Shown: piece after piece, positions 1 through 8,655 of the stretch
Layout: each line of letters opens with the position of its first letter
Numbering within the stretch: the stretch's first letter is position 1
Origin: Mycobacterium sp. MS1601
GTDB lineage: Bacteria > Actinomycetota > Actinomycetes > Mycobacteriales > Mycobacteriaceae
NCBI RefSeq assembly: GCF_001984215.1
Contig: NZ_CP019420.1
Location: forward strand, 5,642,001-5,706,000
Reading direction: 5' to 3'
Length of the DNA: 64,000 bases
Program-made: the position numbers and the translations under genes
Notes under the pieces: model-generated
The model's database searches: none
The model's input: only the letters and a program-made list of their open reading frames with translations
What the model was told of the DNA's origin: nothing

Positions 1-2
1 CC

Positions 3-608
3 GACCCGGACGCAGTGGCGCACGTGGCCTGCGGGCAGGTGGCCCGCAGCCTGACGGCGGTGATCGTCGACACCGATTCTGCCAGTGAGGTTTCCGACGG
101 CCGAGTCGGTGAGATCTGGTTGCGCGGCGCCAACATCGGGCGGGGGTACTGGAACCGGCCCGACGACACCGCGGCTACCTTCGGTGCCCACCTGCGCAAC
201 CGCAGCGAGGCGTGGCTGCGCACCGGCGATCTCGGTGTGTATCACTCCGGTCAGTTGTACATCACCGGCCGCCGCGCGGATCTGATGGTCATCGACGGGC
301 GCCAGATCTATCCCCATCACGTGGAAGACACCGCCGCGGGCGCGTCGGCGATGGTGCGGCGCGGCTACGTCACCGCGTTCAGCGTTGCCGGCGACCAGGT
401 GGTGGTGATCGCCGAACGGGCAGCGGGCCACGCCCGTGCCGATGCCGCTCCGGCCCTGGCGGCCATCCGCGAGGCGGTCATGGCACGGCACGGGCTGACG
501 GTCAGTGACGTTCGACTGGTTCCCGCGGGCGCGATTCCGCGCACCACGAGCGGCAAATTGGCCAGGCGCGCCTGCCGAGCCGATTACCTCGCCGGCGTGG
601 GCGGCTGA
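3..608 (+). CDS. Fatty acyl-AMP ligase / acyl-CoA synthetase, C-terminal part (5' truncated by window)
   Basis: The open frame runs from the window edge, so only about the last 200 residues are present. They show the end of the adenylate-forming fold: a G-R-Y-W-N-R-P segment, the T-G-D-L-G hinge-region motif, the ITGRRADLMVIDGRQIYPHHVE segment of the C-terminal subdomain and a late TTSGKLARR lysine region. ITGR-DLMI-GRN-YP-D-E is typical of FadD-type fatty acyl-AMP ligases, which activate fatty acids as adenylates for polyketide synthases. Partner PKS genes, if any, would lie upstream of the window. The substrate cannot be judged from this fragment. Confidence 0.85.
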   Translation, partial: DPDAVAHVACGQVARSLTAVIVDTDSASEVSDGRVGEIWLRGANIGRGYWNRPDDTAATFGAHLRNRSEAWLRTGDLGVYHSGQLYITGRRADLMVIDGRQIYPHHVEDTAAGASAMVRRGYVTAFSVAGDQVVVIAERAAGHARADAAPALAAIREAVMARHGLTVSDVRLVPAGAIPRTTSGKLARRACRADYLAGVGG

Positions 609-642
609 CGTATATTTCCTGACACCGGACGACCCGTGCCGC

Positions 643-649
643 GAGAGGA
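643..649 (+). promoter_or_regulatory. Ribosome binding site deciding the kinase start
   Basis: GAGAGGA lies 7 bases before the GTG at 657. The upstream in-frame GTG at 636 has no comparable purine tract, so 657 is preferred as the start of the hybrid kinase gene. Confidence 0.6.
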
Positions 650-656
650 TGAACAG

Positions 657-3600
657 GTGAGTTCAGCGGATGCGTCGCCGTTCGGCGCAGACCCTGACGT
701 CGGCGGTCAGCTCGCGCTTGTCGACTGGTCGCAGACTCCGTTGGGGCCGCCGGCCACCTGGCCGCAGAGTCTGCAGACCGCGTTGCGCATCCTGTTGTCG
801 TCGCGCTACTCGATGTGGCTGGGGTGGGGCCCGGAGCTGACGTTCTTCTGCAATGCGGCATACCGCGACGACACCCTTGGAGCCAAGTACCCCTGGGCGC
901 TCGGTCGACCGTCGAGGGAAGTCTGGGCAGAGGTGTGGAACGATGCCGGCCCGCGAATCCATCAGGTATTGGCCACCGGCGAAGCCACGTGGGATGAGGC
1001 ACTGCTGCTGTTCCTCGAGCGTTCCGGTTACACCGAGGAGACGTACCACACGTTCTCCTACAGTCCGCTGCACGACGACAGCGGGCACGTGGTCGGCATC
1101 CTCTGCGTGGTCAGTGAGGACACCGAGCGGGTGATCAGCCAACGCCGGATGGCGACCCTGCGAGATCTGGGTTCGGAGCCCAGCCTGGTGATCTCCGAGG
1201 ATCTGATGTTGTCCGGAGCCGCCACACAACTGGCGGGCAATCTGCGTGATCTGCCGTTCACCCTGACCTATCTGTTCGATGCTGCGGGAGCGCGCCTGGC
1301 GGCCACCAGCGGCATCGATCGCTCCCACCCGGCCGCTCCCGGCTACCTGTCGATGACACAACCGGAACCGTGGCCCATTGCCGCCGCGGCCCGCGGTGAG
1401 ACGGTGGTGGTGGACTTGCAGGGGTTCCCGGACCTGCCCACCGGCGACTGGGCCGAGAGACCACAGCGGGCACTGATCGTTCCGCTGCTTCAGCAGGGCA
1501 GCTCTCCGAGCGGATTCCTGGTGGCGGCGCTGAACCGGTTCCGACCGTTCGACGAAAGCTACCGCGGTTTCCTGGATCTGGTGGCCGCACACCTGGCGGC
1601 GGAGATCGGCAGTGCCCGCAGCTATCGCAGCCAGCTGCAGCGCGCCGAGGAACTCGCCGAACTGGACAGGGCCAAGACCACCTTCTTCTCCAACGTCAGC
1701 CATGAGTTCCGCACGCCGCTGACGTTGATCATGGGACCGGTCAACGACCTGTTGGGCGCCACCGGCACCGACGAAGACGCCCGTCGTGTACTGGAAGTGG
1801 TGCAGCGCAACGGTTTACGACTGACCAAGCTGGTCAATACGCTGCTGGACTTCTCCCGCATCGAGGCTGGCCGGATGCAGGCGAGCTACGAGCCGGTGGA
1901 ACTGTCCACGATCACCACCGAGCTGGCCAGCGTATTTCGCTCGGCAATGGAACGTGCCGGCCTGGAACTGGTGGTGGACTGCCCACCGCTGGGCGAGCAG
2001 GTCTACCTCGATCGCGACATGTGGGAGAAGGTGATCCTCAATCTGCTGTCGAATGCGTTGAAGTTCACCTTCCACGGCTCCGTCACCGTCCGGGTGGGCC
2101 GCGACGGCAGTGGTGCGGTGGTCACCGTCGCTGATACGGGCATCGGTGTGCCCTTGGCCGAGCAGGCGCGTCTCTTCGAGCGCTTCCACCGGATCGAGAA
2201 CGTCCGCGCCCGTTCCAATGAGGGCAGCGGTATCGGACTGGCACTTGTCAAAGAACTCGTCGGCCTGCACGGCGGCACCATCGTCGCCGACAGCGCCGAG
2301 GGTGTCGGGACCACGTTCATCATCCGGCTGCCCTTCGGCAGTGCGCACCTGCCGCCGGACGCAGTTGCGACTACGGGCGCGGGCCCGTCGTCGTCGAGCA
2401 CGGCTGACCCTTACGTACACGAGGCGCTGCGCTGGCTGCCCGGTGGCGACGAACTTGCCGATGCCGCTGTCGCTGCCGCCGAGGTGCCGTCGGCGCATGT
2501 CCTGGTGGTCGACGACAACGCCGACATGCGTGGCTATCTGGCCCGGTTGCTCACCGAGGCCGGTTATCTGGTGTCGACGGCGCTCGACGGCCAGGAGGCT
2601 CTCGAGGCCATCCGGTTGGATCAGCCAGATCTCGTGGTCAGCGATGTGATGATGCCGCGGTTGGACGGCCTCGGGTTGGTGGCGGCGCTGCGCACCGATT
2701 CGCGTACGGCAGCCGTGCCGGTGCTGCTGCTGTCCGCACGGGCCGGGCAGGAGGCGTCGATCGAAGGTCTGCAGGCCGGGGCAGACGACTATCTGGTCAA
2801 GCCGTTCGCGGCGGCCGAACTGTTGGCCCGGGTGCGGGCCAACGTCGAGCTGTCGCGGTTGCGTAACCATCACGCGCGCTGGCGCACCGCACTCGTGGAG
2901 TCCCTGCAAGAGGCGTTTTTTGTCTGCGATGCCAGCGGCGCCGTCATCGAGATCAACGCTGCGTTCACCGACATCCTCGGATACGGCCCCGAAGGTCTGC
3001 CGTACGCGGCGGTGCACCCCTGGTGGCCGGATCGCGAGACCGACCAGCAGGCGCATCAGCAGTTTCAGCAGGCTTTCGCGGGAATGTTGGGCCGCTCGCA
3101 CGGTGAGTACACGGTGCCGGTGACCCATCGCGCCGGGCACCGCGTCTGGGTCACGTTCACCTTCAGCCACGCCGCCGATCCGGACACCGGACGACAGGTG
3201 ACCGTCGGCACCTTGCGTGACGTCACCGCCGAGCACTACACGGTGCAGCGTCAGACCGCCCTGGCTGAGCTCAATCGCCAACTTGCACAAGCCGATACCG
3301 TTGACGAGGCATTGCTGGCCGCCGCCGGTGAGCTGCGCGTGCTCTGGCAGGCCCGCCATGTTCTGGCCGTTGTGTTCGTCACCGCGGGGGAGCAGGTCGA
3401 CAACGACCCTGTGGTGCTCGGCGCCGGCGTCACCCCCTCGTGGGCGCAACTGCCCAGCTGGGTGCGTGAGCACATTGCCGAGTTGCGTGACGGGGAGTTG
3501 CTTGCCACGGTCACCCCCGCGCCTGGGTTTGCCGGCATCGCGCTGCATCACCCGCTGGGAGTGACGGTGCTCTGGGTGCAGTTGTCCGAGTCGCGACCGT

Positions 3601-4766
3601 TGAGTGCCGAGGACCAGACGCTGCTGACGGTGCTCGCCGGTCGACTCGGTCAGGGGCTGCAGCGGGTACATCAACTCGACCAGCAGCGTGAGACGGCGTT
3701 GGCACTGCAGCATGCGTTGTTGGGTCCTGCTGTGCTGCCCAGTGGCATCGCCGTCCGATACCAGCCGGCCTCACGCCCGCTGCAGGTGGGCGGTGACTGG
3801 TATGACGTCGTCGATCTCGATGACGGCAGGGTCGGCCTGATCGTCGGTGACTGTGTGGGCCATGGCCTTTCGGCCGCTACCGTGATGGGGCAGTTGCGCA
3901 GCGCGTGCCGTGCGCTGCTGCTCGAACAGCCCAGTCCCGGTGCCGCCCTGACCGGGTTGGACCGCTTCGCCGCGCGGCTGCCGGGTGCGGCGTGCACCAC
4001 TGCGTTCTGCGCGGTGCTGACTCCCGAGACGGGGGAGCTGGTCTACTCCAGCGCCGGGCATCCGCCGCCGATTCTGGTGCACGCCGACAGGAAACTGGCC
4101 CTGCTCGAGGACGCCAGGACCATTCCTCTGGGCATCCGTCAGGATTGGGAGCGACCGGAGTCCACCTTGGTGATGCCGGCCCGCTCTACGTTGCTGCTGT
4201 ACACCGACGGGCTGGTGGAACGTCGCAGCGACTCGTTGGATCACGGCATCACCCGGGCCGCCGGCTTGGTTCAGGAGGGTCGCACACTCGGACTCGAGGA
4301 CCTCTCGAGCAACATCATGGCGCGCCTGATGCCTGACGGTGGATACCAGGACGACGTGGCGCTGCTGCTGTATCGCCAGCCGGGTCCGCTGCAGCTGGAC
4401 TTCACCGCCGATGTCAGCAACCTTGCGCCGACCCGAGGCGAACTGCGGAACTGGTTGGGGCGCGTCGGAGTCGGTGCGGAGCAGTCCCAGAACATCCTGA
4501 TCGCGGTGGGCGAAGCCGTGGCCAACGCCATCGAGCACGGACACCGCAACTCGCCGGGCGGCCTGGTCAAGCTCAGCGCCAACGTGCTGGTCGACGAACT
4601 GCACCTCACCGTCGTGGACACCGGGGTGTGGAAGGCCGCACGGCCCGGTGCCGACATCACCCGCGGACGTGGTGTCACGTTGATGAACGCGCTCATGGAT
4701 GATGTGACGATTCAGTCCGACGACGGCGGCACCACCGTCCACCTGTACGCGAGGATCAGTGCATGA
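657..4766 (+). CDS. Hybrid sensor histidine kinase / response regulator with SpoIIE phosphatase and RsbW-like ATPase domains
   Basis: This is a cytoplasmic signalling protein of about 1369 residues with no clear membrane segment. Domains in order, approximate residues: PAS-like (25-165), GAF (170-335), HisKA with phospho-acceptor His349 in SHEFRTPL, HATPase (440-560, with NLLSNALKF and GSGIGLAL), receiver (615-730, phospho-acceptor Asp663 in SDVMMPR, KPF lysine), a second PAS (745-865), GAF-like (875-1010), SpoIIE/PP2C phosphatase (1030-1225, GGDWYD and VGDCVGHG metal motifs), and an anti-sigma-factor type HATPase (1240-1369, EAVANAIEHG). Known family logic: the SpoIIE domain dephosphorylates STAS antagonists and the RsbW-like domain phosphorylates them or binds sigma. 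The STAS gene overlaps its stop codon, so both sides of a partner switch are probably encoded here. The sigma factor target is not in the window. Confidence 0.9.
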   Translation: MSSADASPFGADPDVGGQLALVDWSQTPLGPPATWPQSLQTALRILLSSRYSMWLGWGPELTFFCNAAYRDDTLGAKYPWALGRPSREVWAEVWNDAGPRIHQVLATGEATWDEALLLFLERSGYTEETYHTFSYSPLHDDSGHVVGILCVVSEDTERVISQRRMATLRDLGSEPSLVISEDLMLSGAATQLAGNLRDLPFTLTYLFDAAGARLAATSGIDRSHPAAPGYLSMTQPEPWPIAAAARGETVVVDLQGFPDLPTGDWAERPQRALIVPLLQQGSSPSGFLVAALNRFRPFDESYRGFLDLVAAHLAAEIGSARSYRSQLQRAEELAELDRAKTTFFSNVSHEFRTPLTLIMGPVNDLLGATGTDEDARRVLEVVQRNGLRLTKLVNTLLDFSRIEAGRMQASYEPVELSTITTELASVFRSAMERAGLELVVDCPPLGEQVYLDRDMWEKVILNLLSNALKFTFHGSVTVRVGRDGSGAVVTVADTGIGVPLAEQARLFERFHRIENVRARSNEGSGIGLALVKELVGLHGGTIVADSAEGVGTTFIIRLPFGSAHLPPDAVATTGAGPSSSSTADPYVHEALRWLPGGDELADAAVAAAEVPSAHVLVVDDNADMRGYLARLLTEAGYLVSTALDGQEALEAIRLDQPDLVVSDVMMPRLDGLGLVAALRTDSRTAAVPVLLLSARAGQEASIEGLQAGADDYLVKPFAAAELLARVRANVELSRLRNHHARWRTALVESLQEAFFVCDASGAVIEINAAFTDILGYGPEGLPYAAVHPWWPDRETDQQAHQQFQQAFAGMLGRSHGEYTVPVTHRAGHRVWVTFTFSHAADPDTGRQVTVGTLRDVTAEHYTVQRQTALAELNRQLAQADTVDEALLAAAGELRVLWQARHVLAVVFVTAGEQVDNDPVVLGAGVTPSWAQLPSWVREHIAELRDGELLATVTPAPGFAGIALHHPLGVTVLWVQLSESRPLSAEDQTLLTVLAGRLGQGLQRVHQLDQQRETALALQHALLGPAVLPSGIAVRYQPASRPLQVGGDWYDVVDLDDGRVGLIVGDCVGHGLSAATVMGQLRSACRALLLEQPSPGAALTGLDRFAARLPGAACTTAFCAVLTPETGELVYSSAGHPPPILVHADRKLALLEDARTIPLGIRQDWERPESTLVMPARSTLLLYTDGLVERRSDSLDHGITRAAGLVQEGRTLGLEDLSSNIMARLMPDGGYQDDVALLLYRQPGPLQLDFTADVSNLAPTRGELRNWLGRVGVGAEQSQNILIAVGEAVANAIEHGHRNSPGGLVKLSANVLVDELHLTVVDTGVWKAARPGADITRGRGVTLMNALMDDVTIQSDDGGTTVHLYARISA

Positions 4767-5083
4767 CCACCCCACTGACGCTCGACACACGCCGTCGCGA
4801 CGACGGGACGCTTGTCTTGGTGGCAACGGGCGAGATCGATCTGAGCAATGTCGCTCGGTTCAGCGAGGCGCTCGACGACGTCATCGCCGACGGCGCGGGC
4901 AACGGTGTGGTGACGGTGGATCTGTCAGCGGTCGACTACTTGGACAGCGGTGCCATCAGTGTGCTGTTCCACCAGAGTGGGCACGTGAAGGTGATCGCGA
5001 ACCCGGTGCTCATCCCGGTGCTCAACATCAGCGGGCTCGCCGATCTGACGTCGGTGGAGCCGCCTGTCTCCGACATCGGATGA
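4763..5083 (+). CDS. STAS-domain anti-sigma factor antagonist
   Basis: The 106-residue protein is a single STAS domain of RsbV/SpoIIAA type. The segment YLDSGAIS contains the conserved serine (Ser62) that is phosphorylated by RsbW-like kinases. ATG overlaps the kinase stop as ATGA, implying translational coupling and a working pair. By family knowledge the unphosphorylated form sequesters the anti-sigma kinase and frees a sigma factor. The likely kinase and phosphatase are the last two domains of the upstream protein. Confidence 0.88.
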   Translation: MTTPLTLDTRRRDDGTLVLVATGEIDLSNVARFSEALDDVIADGAGNGVVTVDLSAVDYLDSGAISVLFHQSGHVKVIANPVLIPVLNISGLADLTSVEPPVSDIG

Positions 5084-5084
5084 C

Positions 5085-5384
5085 TCACAGCACGTCGACC
5101 AGGATTGCCACCGCGGCAGCGGCGAACAGCGCCGCGAAGATCACGATGGCGATTATGGACACCACACTGGTGGGCGTCACCCGCCGACGTGGCCGCGGCT
5201 CCGGCTCACCGAGCCCGGATGTCTGCGCCGAATCCGGCGGTGTGGAGCCAGGGCTGACCCCGCCACCCGGCTCCAGGCCGGTTATCTCGTACGGGTCAGG
5301 ATCCGGAGGGACCGTTCCCGTGGACGGCGTGGACTGCTTGTCGATGGACATGCTCGGTCGCATACCCGAACCCGACCCACTCAC
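5085..5384 (-). CDS. Small Pro/Gly-rich protein with C-terminal membrane anchor (DUF6480-like)
   Basis: The protein has 99 residues. The N-terminal 65 are hydrophilic, with the segment TGLEPGGGVSPGSTPP that resembles the actinobacterial DUF6480 family. A basic stretch (EPRPRRR) then precedes one hydrophobic helix (about residues 74-96) that ends the protein. It is therefore probably a tail-anchored membrane protein. Methionines at 8 and 12 are alternative starts. It converges on the STAS gene with one base between the two stops. The function is unknown. Confidence 0.6.
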   Translation of the reverse strand: MSGSGSGMRPSMSIDKQSTPSTGTVPPDPDPYEITGLEPGGGVSPGSTPPDSAQTSGLGEPEPRPRRRVTPTSVVSIIAIVIFAALFAAAAVAILVDVL

Positions 5385-5410
5385 ACGCCATCCACGGCGT
5401 CACCGGACGG

Positions 5411-5743
5411 TCAGTAGTTGGTGCAGCTGGCGGCAACCGAGTTGATCAAGCCGGTGTAGCTGTTGAGCTGCGGGTAGGCCTGGATCTGCGCGATCATCGC
5501 GCGACGGCCGTCCGGCGGCGACGCCACCAGCTGCTGCAGCCAGGAGCTGGCCAGCTGGTTGCTGCTGATCTGTTCGGCGGCGGCCGGCGACTGCGCATTG
5601 AGCGCCGCCATGACCTGGGTGTACGAGCAGGGCGAGTGCACGATCGTCTCGACATCGGGCTGTGCGGCGGCGATTCCGCTGCCTGCGGCCAGCGCCACCA
5701 ACGCCGTGCCGGAACCGATCATCAGCCTCTTCACCATCGACAT
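5411..5743 (-). CDS. Hemophore-related secreted protein (Rv0203-like family)
   Basis: The ATG at 5743 follows an AAGGAAAGG purine tract by about 9 bases; a longer upstream frame lacks this. The 110-residue product begins with a signal peptide (MSMVKRLMIGSGTALVALAA, cleavage near AAA-QP). The mature part is a small helical domain with two cysteines (SPCSYTQ and the near-terminal SCTNY) and an AALNAQSP segment. This pattern fits the mycobacterial hemophore-related family, whose Mtb member Rv0203 binds haem outside the cell. No MmpL haem importer is adjacent, so haem binding is inferred. Confidence 0.72.
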   Translation of the reverse strand: MSMVKRLMIGSGTALVALAAGSGIAAAQPDVETIVHSPCSYTQVMAALNAQSPAAAEQISSNQLASSWLQQLVASPPDGRRAMIAQIQAYPQLNSYTGLINSVAASCTNY

Positions 5744-5846
5744 TCCGGTAAACCTTTCCTTGCCGCTTCCCCCAGGCGCGGCCCATTTGACCCCGCAAAG
5801 CACTAATCGCCACGTTAGCAGTGTTCGTTACCGGCGATCCGGCTCG

Positions 5847-6608
5847 TCACAAGTACGGATCGGCCCAGGCGCTGATGATGCGTGCCGCTCGGGCCGCTTG
5901 GTTCTTGCCGGTCAGGAGGTGGTCGGCGCCCTCCAGCGAGACGAAACTGCGGGGGTGCCTGGCGGTCCGGAAGATATCGCTGGCATTGGCGATACCGACG
6001 GTGTTGTCGGTCGGTGAGTGCATGACCAACAGCGCGCGCCGCAGTGTGCGGATGCGTTCGCGCAGATCTGCTGCGCGGACGTCCTCGATGAAGTGGCGTT
6101 TGAGGGTCAGCGCCTTGCCGCCCACCAGGAAGGGCGCTTCGCCATCCTGCTCGATCCGGTGGATCAGCGCGTCGTAGTTGTGTTCCACGTGCCCGGGGTC
6201 GAACGGCGCGCCGACGCTGGCCACCGCCGCGACCGTCGGGCAGTCGTGGGCGGCGGCGATCACCGCCGCACCGCCGAACGAATGCCCCACCAACAGGTGC
6301 ACTTCGCGGCCGCTGTCGTTCATGTACTGCACAGCACGCACGGTGTCGGCCACCTTGTGCGAGAACGAACCGTCGCCCCAGTCGCCCTCGGAGTGTCCCA
6401 GCCCCAGGTTGTCGAAGCGCAGCATGCCGATACCTTCGGCGGCCAGCTGTTTGCAGATCCGGCTGGCGGCGGGGCAGTCCTTGCCCAGGGTGAAGCCGTG
6501 CGCGAAGACACCCCAACCCCGGGTCTCGCCGTGCGGAAGGTCGAGGATGCCCGCCAACAGGGGTCCGGTGCTGCTGGAAAACGTCACGCGCTCGGCCACG
6601 CCGCTCAT
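5847..6608 (-). CDS. Alpha/beta hydrolase
   Basis: The 253-residue protein is a compact serine hydrolase of the kind often seen fused to OsmC domains, here without the OsmC part. The nucleophile elbow is GHSFGGAA; HSPTDNTV supplies a candidate acid and GADHLL the catalytic histidine. The oxyanion region is FAHGF. ATG 6608 starts at the fold boundary (MSGVAERVTF); the frame is open 27 codons further upstream, and neither start has a well-spaced Shine-Dalgarno. The substrate is unknown. Confidence 0.8.
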   Translation of the reverse strand: MSGVAERVTFSSSTGPLLAGILDLPHGETRGWGVFAHGFTLGKDCPAASRICKQLAAEGIGMLRFDNLGLGHSEGDWGDGSFSHKVADTVRAVQYMNDSGREVHLLVGHSFGGAAVIAAAHDCPTVAAVASVGAPFDPGHVEHNYDALIHRIEQDGEAPFLVGGKALTLKRHFIEDVRAADLRERIRTLRRALLVMHSPTDNTVGIANASDIFRTARHPRSFVSLEGADHLLTGKNQAARAARIISAWADPYL

Positions 6609-6693
6609 CCTTACAGCTGCAGGGCGCCGGCGCGGCACCATCGGCATCGAATCACGTTTCGACCGGCCCCGAGCGGCAGGCCCGCTCACGTCA

Positions 6694-8157
6694 TCATGGC
6701 CGACCTGGAATGCGACGAGTCCTGCCCGGATTCATCCAGTCCAGCACCGCCGTCCAGCTGTCGACGTCACCGCTGGGCCCCGCCCAGCAGATGTAGCCGT
6801 CGGGGCGCACCAGTACCGCAGGACCTGCGTCGGTGCGCTCTGCTTGCAGCACAACGCTGTTCGCCACTTCGACGGCACCGCGCTCGCGGATCAGCAGAAA
6901 ACCCGGAGTGCGTTGGACGGCCGTCACACGACTTTCGGTCAGCGGTATTGCAGTGGCTCTGGTGCCCACCAGGCGGTGCTCGCCGGGCCGGTTCGGATAG
7001 CGCAAGGTGGTTCCGGCGAAGGTGCCGGCTACCGCATCGCGTATCCGGGGTAGACGAAGCAGTCTGGGTGCCAACATGTTTCGTAACATTCGGGCGGCTC
7101 GGGGTTTCAGGGTGATGGCGCGGGCCATTAGGCCCGACTGGAACAGGACCCGTGCGCCGATGGGACGGCGCTCCCGGTGGTAGGTGTCCAGCAGGGCATC
7201 GGGGGCGCCGGCGAGCACGGCGTCGATCTTCCACGCCAGGTTGGCTGCGTCCTGGATGCCGGTGTTCATGCCCTGGCCACCCATCGGCGAGTGCACATGG
7301 GCCGCGTCACCGGCCAGAAACACCCGGCCGTGCCGGTAGCAGCTGACCTGTCTTTCGTCGCAGTGGAATCGGGAGCGCCATCCGATCTCCTGGATGCCAT
7401 AGTCGGTGCCCATTGCTCGGTGCAGCACGTCGACGACCTCGGTGTCGTCCACAGGTTCGGTGTCGGGTAGCTGGTGTCGGCGATCCCACACCATCGTCCG
7501 GTACCAAGCCCCGTCGGTGTCCCGTCGCCCGTACGGCGCCAGAAAGCCGAACACCTCTCGTGTGCTCCCCACGGTCAATCCGTCTCCGTCGGGGCTGCGT
7601 TCCAGCTTGACGTCGGCCAGCACGATCGACGACAGAACGGTCCTGCCGGGGAAGTCGGCGCCAACGAGGGTGCGTACGGTGCTGTGGGCACCGTCGGCAC
7701 CGATGACGTAGCGCGCCCGGAGTTGTCCGCCGTCTCGGGTGGTCAACGTCACCCCGTCGTAGTCCTGGCGCAGCGCCACCACGTCCACGCCGCGGCGAAT
7801 CTCGGCACCGCAACGTTCGGCGTAGCCGGTCAGGGCGCCATCGACATTCGTCTGCGGTGTCACGAGCACAAACGGGTACGCCGATCCCAGGTGGGTGAGG
7901 TCTATCCGAGCGCCGGCGAAGATGCGGACGTCCGGGGCGTGCTGGCCTTCGGTCAGCAGCGTGTCGGCGATGCCGCGGGCGTCGAACACCTCCAACGTGC
8001 GGGCCATGGTGGCGAACGCCCGGCTGGACCGCTGCACCGACGGCCTCCGCTCCAGGACCACCACCGATCTGGCTGCCCTGGCGAGGTCTCCGGCGGCGGT
8101 CAGTCCCGTCGGCCCGGCGCCGACGACAATCACGTCGGCGTCATACCCGGCCGTCAC
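6694..8157 (-). CDS. FAD-dependent aromatic-ring-type monooxygenase (PheA/TfdB/PHBH family)
   Basis: The 487-residue flavoprotein has the Rossmann FAD fingerprint VVGAGPTGLTAAGDL near its N-terminus, a DGAHSTVR segment and the second FAD motif GDAAHVHSPMGGQGMN around residue 285. Members hydroxylate phenolic or polyketide substrates with NAD(P)H and O2. The GTG start at 8157 overlaps the stop of the upstream small gene as GTGA, which fixes the start and makes a two-gene operon. The operon faces a TetR gene across twin operators, suggesting induction by an aromatic or toxic ligand. Confidence 0.85.
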   Translation of the reverse strand: MTAGYDADVIVVGAGPTGLTAAGDLARAARSVVVLERRPSVQRSSRAFATMARTLEVFDARGIADTLLTEGQHAPDVRIFAGARIDLTHLGSAYPFVLVTPQTNVDGALTGYAERCGAEIRRGVDVVALRQDYDGVTLTTRDGGQLRARYVIGADGAHSTVRTLVGADFPGRTVLSSIVLADVKLERSPDGDGLTVGSTREVFGFLAPYGRRDTDGAWYRTMVWDRRHQLPDTEPVDDTEVVDVLHRAMGTDYGIQEIGWRSRFHCDERQVSCYRHGRVFLAGDAAHVHSPMGGQGMNTGIQDAANLAWKIDAVLAGAPDALLDTYHRERRPIGARVLFQSGLMARAITLKPRAARMLRNMLAPRLLRLPRIRDAVAGTFAGTTLRYPNRPGEHRLVGTRATAIPLTESRVTAVQRTPGFLLIRERGAVEVANSVVLQAERTDAGPAVLVRPDGYICWAGPSGDVDSWTAVLDWMNPGRTRRIPGRP

Positions 8158-8561
8158 GACACAGCTTCCGGGGTCGGATACCAGCGGCGGATGTCGTCGG
8201 GTGTCGAGGTCGCGGCGCGGTTGAACACGAATCGGCAACTCGGCTGCAGGGTATGTGCGGCATTGACAATGGCCTCGAACAGCAAAGTGTTGTCGGCCAC
8301 CAGGCGTATGCCGGCTCCGATCAGCACAGCGTCGTAGTGTGCGCCGGTCAGGGCGGCGCGCGCCTGGGCCGCGCCCTGTTCGCCCGCAGGGATCAGGCAG
8401 TTGTCCACCAGGTATCCCGCTGCGCGCAGGCCCTCGACGTTGCGGTCGTTGGCGCTGCGCAAGCTGTCGGCGTCGAGGCCGGGAAATTGGGCGAAAGCTG
8501 GTGATGCGTAGTCGATGACGTCGGGATCGAGTCCGATCTGGATGGCTCTCACGCGGTTCAC
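8154..8561 (-). CDS. Conserved hypothetical protein, first gene of TetR-controlled operon
   Basis: The 135-residue protein has no recognisable catalytic motif. It contains IQIGLDPDVIDY near the start and a YDAVLIGAGIRL segment, giving an alternating alpha/beta look. GTG 8561 follows GGGAGG by about 6 bases and is preferred over a TTG five codons upstream. It is translationally coupled to the flavin monooxygenase gene. Its role is unknown; co-regulation suggests it helps or modifies the monooxygenase reaction. Confidence 0.7.
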   Translation of the reverse strand: MNRVRAIQIGLDPDVIDYASPAFAQFPGLDADSLRSANDRNVEGLRAAGYLVDNCLIPAGEQGAAQARAALTGAHYDAVLIGAGIRLVADNTLLFEAIVNAAHTLQPSCRFVFNRAATSTPDDIRRWYPTPEAVS

Positions 8562-8581
8562 CGTGACCTCCCTCAACCTAA

Positions 8582-8644
8582 GTCAACACTTGGTGACTTC
8601 GACGGTACGACGCGTTCGGCAACAATGTCAACACTTGGTGACTT
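8582..8644. promoter_or_regulatory. Twin TetR operators (two 18-bp direct copies)
   Basis: The 18-base word GTCAACACTTGGTGACTT occurs at 8582-8599 and again at 8627-8644, 45 bases apart. Each copy is an imperfect palindrome (GTCA...TGAC). The second covers the -35 of the minus-strand promoter and touches the TetR -10, and the first covers the expected minus-strand transcription start. This is typical placement for an autoregulating TetR. Confidence 0.75.
8602..8631 (-). promoter_or_regulatory. Probable promoter of the hypothetical/monooxygenase operon
   Basis: On the minus strand TTGACA (8631-8626) is followed after 18 bases by TACCGT (8607-8602), a reasonable housekeeping sigma match. The opposite-strand TetR gene has a TACTAT -10 at 8644-8649, six bases before its ATG, consistent with a leaderless transcript. 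Confidence 0.5.
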
Positions 8645-8655
8645 ACTATTGCGGC

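Noticed and set aside
1815..3713. Long minus-strand open frame of over 600 codons opposite the hybrid kinase
   Set aside because: It is antisense to a gene with clear domains. Its translation is Gln/Arg/His-rich without motifs, a usual by-product of high GC.
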